This document shows, one piece after another, positions 54,890 to 64,000 of a DNA stretch of 64,000 bases (its first letter is position 1; every line of letters starts with the position of its first letter). A model generated the notes under the pieces. It was not told the origin of the DNA, did not search any database, and saw nothing but the letters and a program-made list of their open reading frames with translations. Both the position numbers and the translations under genes were made by a program. Source of the stretch: Enchytraeus crypticus (Eukaryota > Annelida > Clitellata > Enchytraeida > Enchytraeidae); assembly GCA_905160935.1 (NCBI GenBank), contig CAJHZI010000773.1, forward strand, positions 208,501-272,500, written 5' to 3'.

Positions 54890-54945
54890 CACTCTGTCTC
54901 TTTATTGTTCTGCCAACTGGCAGGTCCAAAATTCTAAACTCTGTC
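54890..54945 (-). mobile_element. LINE-A-type 3' terminus only
   Basis: (CT)n, then TTCTGCCAACTGGCAGGTCC: hairpin CTGCC-AGTT-GGCAG. Confidence 0.5.
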
Positions 54946-56280
54946 ATTTTAATATCTCCTTAATAGTCTCAGCGCTGCTCAAAAGCCGTGTTTAATAATA
55001 TATTACTAGATGACTTATTACTTAATAATCACACTGTAACATAATGCTGGAACTACACAATGTACACAAAAACTGTACCATTAGATGTCTCCGATTTCCT
55101 GAATAAGTATTAATATAGTACCTTTGATATTTAGTATAATTCATAGGAATATAGTGGAAATTCACGTTAAGCATTTTCCTACAGTTGGATGCTTATTTGC
55201 AAAGATAGATCATTTTACGCGGGACTGGGGATATTTAAATGTTTTTCACTATAAACAAGCCAGCTACATGTTGCTATATATTTTACATGAATATACATGT
55301 ACATGTATATTGCAGTGCTTACAATCAGTAAAATTCTTTAAATTGTGACCTAATAGTCATGATGAATATTACGTTACCTAAAATGCGTTTTCGAAATCTA
55401 CGTTTTACCTTTTTTCTATGTTTTCAAACTGCTAATACTACTTGAACAAACTGATTTCGAAATAGCTAAATTTACATGTATCACTGAAGCTACTCGAGTT
55501 CTTTAAATTGCTCAAAACCTTGCAATCAAGTATATAAGTCTGTAGATTGTACAAGCTAAATGTAGGTTAAATATATGAATCTAGACTGCATACTCTCTAT
55601 TAGAGGCCTCGCGTCATTTGTTACACAATTCGTAGCCTACCAGCATGGTAACTAGGCGCTCGTGAAATTTACGCCGCCTTTCATTCCGGAGATATACTGA
55701 AAGTTAATTATGCGTTAGGTTAATAAAAGTCAGATAGATTACTCAACAGCAAATTCGACGACCGTCGGCCTGTAGGAACTTATTAATTATAGACATCGCT
55801 GAGTGTAGCAATATTATAGTTGACACATCTGACAACTGGAGTGCAATAATTGTATGCGAACTTTTATGCAATCTGAAATGCAAATTAGGTAAACTTTCTA
55901 GCATAAAACTAATGAGTATTTTTGGAGATTTTATATTACATAGACATATTGGCTAGGTCTACAAAACATAGCTGTAGGTTCATGATTTGTGTTTTTATAT
56001 TTATGCAATCATTATTAAATAGAGCAAAATATACTATATTATGAATAAAGTATATTTTTGTATTTGTGATAATTATCTTCTATACTTTCACTATCAAACC
56101 TACAGTTCTCAACAGAAGATTTTAAAATTAGAGTCAAATCAGTCAACCCACAAATTAAAAAGCTAAGATGTAATATGCAATACACATACTGTAGGTAAAT
56201 GTCTGATGATAAGTAACAATATATGAAGATGATTATTCATACAAATTAAAGAAATAAGTTTAATGATAGATATTTTGGGT
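54946..56280. other. AT-rich spacer, nothing recognised
   Basis: No repeat match or supported frame. Confidence 0.5.
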
Positions 56281-56284
56281 AAAC

Positions 56285-56550
56285 AGGATTGTTTTCTCAG
56301 GGAATGACGCCCCTGCCCAGTAAATGTTAGTCGAAGCTGATGAAGGCCCAACTCATTATAGGGGGCCCACCTCGTCATGAGCAGAATCCTCCAAGAATAA
56401 TGGTATATCAAAAGGAATGTTATAGATGATTTAAAGATCCACTCGCATGTTTACATGAAGAGGAAACGGAAGATAGAGAGGAGTGGAAGCGTTATATACC
56501 ATGGACCTGCCAGTAGGCAGTACACTAAGAGAGAGAGAGAGAGAGAGATA
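56285..56550 (+). mobile_element. SINE-G copy, best preserved
   Basis: GGGAATGACGCCCCTGCCCA-GTAAATGTTAGTC, GGGCCCACCTCGTCATGAGC, GTATATCAAAAGGAATG, then TAGATGATTTAAAGATCCAC, GACCTGCCAGTAGGCAGTAC-ACTAAG and (GA)n. Confidence 0.7.
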
Positions 56551-56699
56551 TATATTTAATGTACCTACAATTTTCAATGGCTAATATTTAGAAGAACCAA
56601 TTCTCAATTAGTTTGACTGTCATTCGATTCGCCTCTGTGTCACAACCAAAGATGGTCACAACTAACATAGCAGCACAACTAGATAATTTAATGTATTTC

Positions 56700-57985
56700 T
56701 TCCTGGTTTGGTATTCGTGGAATTGTTCTTGATTGGTTTTCCTCCGATCTGATGGATCGTTCTTTTAGTGTGAAAGTGGTGGAGTGCATCTCTTCGCCTT
56801 CTCACAAGTATGGTGTGCCTCAAGGCTCCGTTCTTGGTCCTATCCTCTTTAACCTCTATACAACACCATTACGCTCTCTAATCTCTTCTCATTCTCTTGA
56901 TCATGAACTATATGCTGATGAACTCAAATGTACACTTGTTTCATCCCTAACTCCTATTCTGATGCTGAAACCCTCCTGCAACAAAGTTTTCAGTCTATAT
57001 CATCTTGGATGTCTGCTAATTTCATGGCACTTAATCCATCTAAGACTGAATTTTTGTTCATTGGGACACCTCAACAGCTTCTGAAGCTGAATGCGAAAAC
57101 TTTTCCTTTATCTTCGGATATTAAAATATCACCTGCTTCTTCTGTGAGAAATCTCGGTGTTATCCTTGATAAATACCTAACCTTCCACGAACACATAACT
57201 AAAACTTCACAAACATGTTTTTTCCATATCCGTGATCTTCGTCGAATACGTGCATATTTGTCACGTGAGACAGCTGCTACAATTGGTGCTGCTCTTGTGC
57301 AATCGAAGTTGGACTACTGCAATTCCCTGTTTTTAAATCTCCCTGGCTGTGAGATTGATCAGTTGCAGTTTGTTCAGAATTCTCTTGCGCGAGCAATTTT
57401 TTTGTAGTTCCAAGTACTCACATGTTACGCCTATTTTGAAGTCTTTGCACTGGCTAAAGATTAAAGAGCGTATCATTTACAAAACAGCTTCGTTAACCTA
57501 TAAGTCCATCACCATCCCTGGACAAACTTGTATGTCTCAATTGATTAAAGTGATGCAGCCTGCTATTACTCGGTCTTCTAAGTTAATTACTCTTGTGAGA
57601 CCTAGCTTACCTTCACGCTCTAAGCTATCTAATCGTTCTTTCCAGCATGCTGCACCTCAGATCTGGAATTCTCTTCCATCCAATCTTCGGAAATTTTCAT
57701 TTGAATCACATCAGCCTTTGCTTTCCTATGAGCAGTTCCACAAGCAGTTGAAGACCTATCTTTTCCATCTCTCTTTTCCATCCAATGTCCATGAGCAGCG
57801 ACCTGGGCCTACACCACCTTTTCTTTAATTTCCTTTACTTCGGACTGAATTTCTGGATTTTGGAATTTGCACCGTTTTTGGACCTTCTTTCTGCTCGCTG
57901 GATAGATTTTGTCTCAATAGTGCTCGATTTTGTCATTGATGACTGTAGCACTCTAATTGTTGTTATTATTAGATAAAGGTTTCAC
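56700..57985 (+). mobile_element. CR1/L2-like LINE, 3' half
   Basis: Reverse-transcriptase palm: KYGVPQGSVLGPILFNLYTT and LYADELKCTL (YADE where YADD is expected). A shifted frame, 56928-57407, has ETLLQQSFQSISSWMSANFM, ALNPSKTEFLFIG and LDYCNSLFLNLPG. A third, 57349-57828, has LKSLHWLKIKERIIYKTASL and HAAPQIWNSLPSNLRKFSFE. At least two frameshifts. The 3' end is GTAGCACTCTAATTGTTG with a TTATTATTAG tail. A fragment of the same family lies at 27110-27565. Confidence 0.87.
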
Positions 57986-58060
57986 AGCTGAAATGGCAGG
58001 CAGGGGGTGTTAAACATGAATATGAACATCTCAATTTAATAAACGAAAAGGAAGCGAGTT

Positions 58061-58145
58061 CAATGTTCCCGGCGAAACCCTGTATGCGAATAGGAAGACA
58101 GACACGGTGCGCCTCGATATATTGAGTGATAATACCTTTAGTGTA

Positions 58146-58188
<43 letters not shown>

Positions 58189-58881
58189 CCTATTAGGATT
58201 TTTTCAGGAATATATAACTGGAAGATTTTCTTTTTTAAAGTTTCTCATAAAATTAATATTTATTTAATTTTTATTCTACATGTATTAAAAAATGGTCAGG
58301 TCTTAATTGCAAACTGTTCAAATTTAACTGTAAACTTTTACTCCGCCTAATAATCTCGGAAAATATAGTCATCCTCAAACAATGATGGAAGTATATAAAA
58401 TACTATAGTCGACGTTATATCCTCTAAACAGTTACAAATTTTAATATTGCGATAAACCTCAATCCCAAATTTGCCAGATCCTTCCTTAACTTGACAACAA
58501 AGGCCAGTAAAAGTGTGACGTACACCGTAGATTATAGGCTTTGATTTACGTCACACACCTGATTTATGGCAGTTACTGGCACTAGCTTGTGTGCAGAAAT
58601 GATATCGATGAATCTGTATAACTTTCTTAATCGCTTGTATTAAAAATTTTATGAATTTATACAAATATTTGGCCATAGATATTCGTACAGTTTTCAAAAA
58701 TTAAGTAACGCGACTTTTTCACTTACGCGGTTAAAAGTATAAAAGTAAAAAGTACTATAAAAATTACTTCGCTACAAGTAAAAAGTGCCCGGGCAAATAG
58801 GGTACTTCGTTACAGTAAAGTATAGATTGCGTACTTTTTACTTGTAATGAAGTATTTTGACTTCGTTACTTCACAACACTG
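58061..58881 (+). mobile_element. hAT-like element with AAGTA repeats, copy 2
   Basis: Shares GGAAGACAGACA-GGTGC, an internal (GA)n run (58147-58190) and the right end GACTTCGTTACTTCACAACACTG-like terminus with 19121-20357. The left border is uncertain. Confidence 0.6.
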
Positions 58882-58959
58882 GTAGATAGCCCCTGAACGA
58901 TCAGAGGTTCTACAGACTTGAAGATATTGTAAAACTGAAAACATGGACATAGATAATCA

Positions 58960-59330
58960 TTTCCAAGTATCAATTAAATGCTGCTTGTACATTTTGTTAA
59001 GCACTGATTCAGAGGAACAGGTTCCGATTTCACTGGGGATATCATTCCAAATAGTACAGCAAGAGTTTACAAAGGAGTTGAAAAAGTACGATTAGATTGT
59101 TTATAAAGGTATTTAGTTGATTTACTGCGAGTAGGATAACTATGACCAGCCTGATTTAAGCAGAATAGATTGACCGTAGAAGAGGGAAGTGAATTGGAAG
59201 AATTTCAGCATCTGAAGATAATTTTAGAGATTCGTAAATTTCGTAAGAGGTTAAATCTGTGAAAGCTTGATTCGATATATTTTTATATGATATATGATAT
59301 TTGTTTTCAAGTAACGTATTTAATAATACT
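58960..59330 (-). mobile_element. Jockey/CR1-like LINE C-terminal fragment
   Basis: On the minus strand: FCLNQAGHSYPTRSKSTKYL, then after a frameshift FFNSFVNSCCTIWNDIPSEI, and SVLNKMYKQHLIDTWK-stop. Arg-Thr-x(n)-Phe-x(n)-Trp-Asn-x-Ile/Leu-Pro is the usual C-terminal signature of these LINEs. Confidence 0.65.
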
Positions 59331-60030
59331 GCCGTATAAGTAAAGTAAAGGTTCGAAAGTATTGTGTTTCATTGAAGTGCGATCCTAGGCGGTAGCTAAG
59401 CTAGGGCAAGTGACAAATGAGGGCATGCCTAGACAGGAAGTGGAGAGATGGAGGACTGCCAACAAGGAAGTAAAACGTGCCACGTTGAAAATAGATTTAG
59501 AAGATTTGAGTCTCAGTGGTAGTCGAATTCAAGAGTAATTCGAAGAGTTCGTTTAGTAGAACTGGTCCATCGAACAGTCGATGTGAAGAGAGTGATTTGT
59601 AGATGACCAAACTGGGAAGAGAGTTCCACCCACCCAAGTATTCTAATCTAGGAATTACATTAGAAGGAATCCTAGTAGGCGAGTAGTCGAGAGGAAAGTA
59701 AAGTGTAGGAATTTGTGCTAGAGAGGTTTGTAGTATTTTGTGAGTGGAAAGTAATTGTATTTAATGTAAAGTACATGTACTTGCTTTTGCGATATTTAAA
59801 GTGAACTGTATTTCGGTGGAAAAGTATAATTTTAAGTTATTCGAATTTCGCTTACACGTGCTATTTGAAATCGTTTTTATTTTCGTTCAACTGCATATTC
59901 GCTTATTATTTAATTTCTTTTAGTATTAAATTAATATTTAATTTAATTCAGTCGTTGAAGTCATTAATAGATTAGTAGGACATCTGGATTCAGTCAAAAA
60001 TCTAGGACAGGTAAAGATTCCAAAATAATT
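59331..60030. other. Spacer, nothing recognised
   Basis: AT-rich with moderate complexity; possibly further LINE debris on the minus strand. Confidence 0.4.
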
Positions 60031-60079
60031 GTAAGAGGCCTATTATTAGGAATTTAAGCCCTGGAAAATTTAATCTCAG

Positions 60080-60260
60080 GAGCTCATTTTTACCTCAGAT
60101 AAAATTGTAGTTTCAGGTCCCTGAAAAAGGCTGTAAAGTTCTCAAACAATACAACAGCCTATCTAGTGAACGCAACAAGTAAATACAAATTAAATGTGAA
60201 CCACAGTGATTTAAACTGGGGAAATTAATAATTTGGGTTAATATAAATAATGATAGTAGT
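60080..60260 (-). mobile_element. LINE-C-like 3' fragment, decayed
   Basis: CTGTAAAGTTCTCAAACAAT-ACAACAGCC and AAATTAAATGTGAACCACAG recall 12890-12970. Confidence 0.35.
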
Positions 60261-60486
60261 CATATGCATGCAAGCAAATAAATAAGGATATAGCTTAAAA
60301 ATGAGATTAGAAAATATACTTAAAGATAAGGTAGAAATAAAGTTTAATTCATATTAATTATATCAGCGAAGGTTTAAATAAACAGTAAGCAGTTTGTTAC
60401 CTGAGCGCTTCCTGATTGTCAAAATATCTTATCGATGTTCAGATTTCGATAGACATTAAATTCTGCTCTGCAAAATAAATATTTAT

Positions 60487-61375
60487 CTCTCTCCTTCTCT
60501 CTTTCTTAGTGTCCTGTCTATTCGCAGGTCCATGGCATATAACTCCTCCACATATTTCAATCGTCTGCTTTTCTCTACATATTTTCTCTTCATATAAACA
60601 CATGCATTAGATATCAAATCATCCAGCACCTCAAGTCCCGGTGTTCTTCTAACCAATTTTCCTCCCATTTTCTCATCATTTACCACTTTTTAAATACCAA
60701 TTCTCCCTCAGGACATGACCCAACCAGTTGTTCTTTTTATTCCTGGACCATGATGTATATCAATTTATGCCAACCATATTTAGTACGTCTTCTTTAATTT
60801 TTCAGTCCATTTGATCTTCTCCATTTTTCTCGATAGCAGCATTTCGAATGCTTCCTGTTTACTGATATTCTCCTTTCTTAACGTCCATGTTTCACAACCA
60901 TACAGGAGCGTGTTCCACACTAATCTTTACAATCTTTATCTATATGGATATATTCTAACTTTTTCTTAGTAGCACTTTCCTCATATTAAGGGCAGCTTTT
61001 GTTTGAGCAATTCAACTTTTATTTCTTTTTCGCATTTCTTATCTTGAGTTATTGTGTGTCATGAATATCTTAAACTTTTTATTATATCCTAACTTCTTAC
61101 AACTATATAGACTCATGCTCCTTTGCAAGACACTCTCGTTACTTTGATTTTCTTGATATTAATTTTAATTTCATACTTTCATGCAGTATAATGTTCAGGC
61201 CATCCACAATTTTCTGTAAACCCTCTTCACTACTAGCAATTAGACCTTGATCATCGAAAAATATTTCAGCTTCTATAACTTACCACGAATTTTTGTTCCT
61301 TCTTCAATGATACTCATTGCTTTCATCGGCATTGTATCTGCATAAATTTTAAATAGAAGCAATATATAAAACTAC
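60487..61375 (-). mobile_element. Diverged LINE-A relative, RT core to 3' end
   Basis: (CT)n, TTAGTGTCCTGTCTATTCGC-AGGTCCATGG at the 3' end; upstream, minus-strand codons for GRTLEVLDDL-like, QEASNSMLLSRKME-like and, near 61330, LLFKIYADTMPMKAMSII (the family's LLFNIYAEAMMEEAM). Frames are broken; clearly older than the other copies. Confidence 0.65.
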
Positions 61376-61547
61376 ATATATTGCAAAACATATATATGCC
61401 GAAACCGACTCAAAAGATACGCTTTCATTGCATAAACGTTAACATAATTGGACCAGAACATTGTAGTTTTGTCTAGCTAAAATAAAACAAAACAATTTTG
61501 AACTCTAATTCTGATGCAGTTCAAACATTGGCAGACTATGTGCACAG

Positions 61548-61780
61548 TATATCATCATCATCATCATCATCCCTTGAATCCCAAATAAACTAGGATAGGG
61601 AATAAAGTTTTACATTCGTTTTAGGAAATATTGTACCAATTTCTGGGGCCTAGATTTTCACGAACTCAATGGCCATTCTGACGTTGGTTTTAATGTTAGT
61701 GCTCTGTCGCTTTTTACGACGCGTGCAGTCCACGGCGGATGGTTTATTCTTCAGCAAACTTCTCCTCAGCACATTTCCTT
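61548..61780 (-). mobile_element. SINE-D copy
   Basis: (ATC)n, CCCTTGAATCCCAAATAAAC, GGCCATTCTGACGTTGG, GCGTGCAGTCCACGGC. Next to it, TGGATGAGGAAACGGACGTT-AATCC (61850) is a SINE-T-type end. Confidence 0.6.
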
Positions 61781-61930
61781 TGCAGATTGTTCTGAGGGAA
61801 TTGATCTGTAGTAATATGTGCTGTGGGGACGCCCCTGACATCATCCCTGGATGAGGAAACGGACGTTAATCCTTTATTATTATTTTTATTATTGTTTATA
61901 TGTTATATATATGTATATATTTAAATATAT

Positions 61931-61947
61931 ACTGTATATATATATAT

Positions 61948-61992
<45 letters not shown>
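61931..61992. repeat. (TA)n microsatellite
   Basis: About 28 TA units followed by (TG)n and (GA)n to 62095. Confidence 0.95.
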
Positions 61993-61996
<4 letters not shown>

Positions 61997-62009
61997 TGTG
62001 TGTGGGTGT

Positions 62010-62095
62010 GTGTGGAGAGAAAAAAAGAGAGACAGAGACAGAGACAGAGAGAGACAGAGAGAGAGACAGAGAGAGAGAGAGAGTGAGAGAAAGAT
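62010..62095. repeat. (GA)n / (GACA)n tract
   Basis: GAGACAGAGACAGAGAGAGA-type array; no LINE-A terminus next to it. Confidence 0.92.
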
Positions 62096-62104
62096 TTTCA
62101 TAAA

Positions 62105-62170
62105 ATTGATATGTGATTAACATTTCAGGCTCTGACAATGCCTAACATTTTAGGCTCTGACAATGCCAAC
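62105..62170. repeat. 27-bp direct duplication
   Basis: AACATTTCAGGCTCTGACAATGCCT-like unit occurs twice in a row (AACATTT-AGGCTCTGACAATGCC). Confidence 0.8.
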
Positions 62171-62266
62171 GGTTACCTCCTTTACCAAGATAGAAATGCA
62201 ACCAGCCTGGCATTTAAAAACCAGGAACGCACTTCATAACATCAATGAAATCTTAGTTACGTAAGA

Positions 62267-62871
62267 CAGTGGCGGATCCAGGGGAGCCCAGGGACCCGGG
62301 CCTCCCCGTAATGTCCGACGATAAAAAAATTGTAAACTATATTTTCATTGTTTCTATGGCAATTTCGATGTCTAAATATGTTAGTAATGGCAGTGGTTGG
62401 GGGGGAGGGTAAGACAGGGTATATTTTCATTGTTGCTATGGCAATTTCGATGTTTAAATATGTTAGTAATGGCAGTGGTTAGGGGGGCCGGGGAGGGGGG
62501 CACGACAGGGAACGCAGTTCCATTAGCTCAATTTTTTCTAGGATATACTAGGAGCACTGTATAATGGAAGGGGCCCGAATAATGTTGACCGTTTCACTAG
62601 CTCTCAATTTTCACTTGAACCAATGCATAACCAATGCATTGGAGGAAAAAAGTTTTCCCCTGACTTTAGTACGGGTATGAGCGAGGGGGGGGTAAGGTAC
62701 GGGGATACACTCACTCTATGATCCGAACGCTATAGTGAACAAATTTTGAGCCCCCCCACAGAAATTTGTCTGGTTGCGTCACATGTCCGAAGATGTCGGC
62801 GCATAAGCAAAATATACACTCTCAACAAAAAATTTCGGGCCCCCCTTAAAAAATTCCTGGATCCGCCCCTG
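62267..62871 (-). mobile_element. hAT-like element, GGCGGATCC family, copy 2
   Basis: CAGTGGCGGATCCAGGG and CCTGGATCCGCCCCTG termini; same body as copy 1 in opposite orientation. It shares copy 1's internal direct duplication (62335-62395 and 62420-62480), so the duplication predates both insertions. No clear target duplication. Confidence 0.7.
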
Positions 62872-63465
62872 ATGACATACAGGATTGTATATCATATTGT
62901 ATATTTATATAAGGATAGTTCCTAGGATACAAGTAAACGCAATATTCAAAGCGGCGCCGCCATCAAACTGAACACACATATCACACATTATCGTGTGTGT
63001 ACTGAAATCATCTATCGCATTAGCGTATATGAAATAAACAAATCTGACACATAATGAGGTGTGTGATGTGTACTGTGGAGACGTCCTAATATCATTATTT
63101 GATGAGGAAACGGACGTTAAACCTTTATTATTTATTATTATCATTGTATATAAACTAGAGATGAACATCCACAATGTGACAAATGTAAGATTACAATCAT
63201 ATTTTAGCATCGCCTTCGTATTACTCTTGATAAATTCAGATGTTTCAAATTACTACAATTATCGAAGCAATATGCTTAATATGCCGTATTTTTTCATTCA
63301 GTGTCCTCTCAATTAATCTTAAATCTTTATCATGTCTTAAACCTTACATTTTTAAGGACACATTACTTTATGCTATGATTTAAAATTTAAATCAGCACTA
63401 ATATTATAATAAGGCGTGGCAATTATATTGACCTTGGTTACCCTAACACAATGAATGCTTTAATA
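62872..63465. other. Spacer with a GGACGTTAA-type end
   Basis: GATGAGGAAACGGACGTTAA-ACC at 63099 and an ATT-rich tail; nothing coding recognised. Confidence 0.4.
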
Positions 63466-63469
63466 GAAC

Positions 63470-63680
63470 CATTTGTAGAGGTCATGGTTGAATGGTGAAA
63501 TTTGTATTAATTGTTCCTGAGGCCGTGGACTCCTGCAATCTATAGTATTTACAGTCGAGCTTTATGGAGTAAAATGTCGGGCATTCATTGGACCAGTAGT
63601 ATAGGCGATTAACCATAATGATATATCAAATGATAGATCATATCAAATATACCTAACAACGGTTTAAACATATCCGAATA
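63470..63680 (+). mobile_element. SINE-R copy, strongly decayed
   Basis: GGGCATTCATTGGACCAGTA, then ATCATATCAAATATACC and AACGGTTTAAACAT follow the family order. Confidence 0.4.
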
Positions 63681-64000
63681 AAATTGAATGAAAATATCAT
63701 GCAATTATGCATATCAATCTTAATTTTATACTGATGCAGTTTCTCCTCTAATTTCTCTAAAACAACATGCATTATAGGTATTGTACAAATTTCATGTTAC
63801 ACAATGAAATTTTAGATCTAGTGAGTTTGTTTATTGCTTAAATATTTAAGTTCTTGATAACTACACTTAAGTTACGTTAGTGGTTTGTGGATGGTATAAT
63901 CAATGCAAATAAATATTTCACCATTGTAACAATTATATATACTTGTTTGAAATTCGACACTTATGATGAAATTAGATTCACTGACAATAAAACTGACTGT

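Noticed and set aside
55124-55348. 74-codon plus-strand frame
   Set aside because: Cys/His-containing but short, without motif, splice sites or repeats to support it.

Overview
This window is a gene-poor, repeat-laden stretch of an animal nuclear genome. Spliced exons with GT-AG borders, introns of up to about 11 kb, LINEs, tRNA-derived SINEs, mariner and hAT relatives and very many (TA)n and (GA)n microsatellites fit a bilaterian invertebrate, probably marine. The phylum cannot be fixed from the sequence alone. I see no rRNA gene, no functional tRNA gene, no CRISPR array, and no LTR, retroviral or Polinton-like element.

Two host genes can be assembled by hand from exon phase, splice sites and motifs. 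Gene 1 (+ strand) enters from the left: a transmembrane exon (794-892), two cytoplasmic exons (2298-about 2444 and 4735-about 4931) and a terminal exon (5437-5652). Its ectodomain lies outside the window. Gene 2 (- strand) faces it tail to tail and spans about 50.8 to 11.5 kb: candidate signal-peptide exon (50727-50772), Ig exon 1 (50076-50420), Ig exon 2 (39188-39544), transmembrane exon (27948-28058) and three cytoplasmic exons (17607-17723, 17015-17145, 11564-11716). All joints agree in phase, and the lengths add to 1260 nt, exactly 420 codons. The two terminal exons are clearly paralogous: each has a DGTVYA-x-LD motif followed by an ITIM-like S-x-Y-A-x-I motif. The genes are therefore two diverged single-pass immunoglobulin-superfamily receptors with tyrosine-based cytoplasmic signalling motifs. 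Gene 2 has an in-frame TAG where Ig domain 2 should have its conserved tryptophan.

The rest is mobile DNA. The dominant LINE (here LINE-A) occurs at about ten places, mostly as 5'-truncated 3' ends. Its reading frame stops inside a small terminal hairpin (CTGCC-loop-GGCAG), followed by a (GA)n tail. At least two SINE families carry the same hairpin end and are probably mobilised by it. Other elements are a LINE with a 614-residue open frame (41115-43040), CR1/L2-like and Jockey-like LINE fragments, tRNA-headed SINEs, two mariner-like families inserted at TA sites in (TA)n tracts, and three hAT-like non-autonomous families, one with a perfect 8-bp target duplication. Family names are local labels.

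Layout: 0-6 kb gene 1 and SINEs; 6-11.5 kb spacer; 11.5-28 kb cytoplasmic and TM exons of gene 2 with LINE-A copies; 28-39 kb mariners, LINEs and a mosaic hAT-like region; 39-50 kb Ig exons, the 614-codon LINE and CR1/L2 debris; 50-64 kb likely 5' end of gene 2, then repeats.
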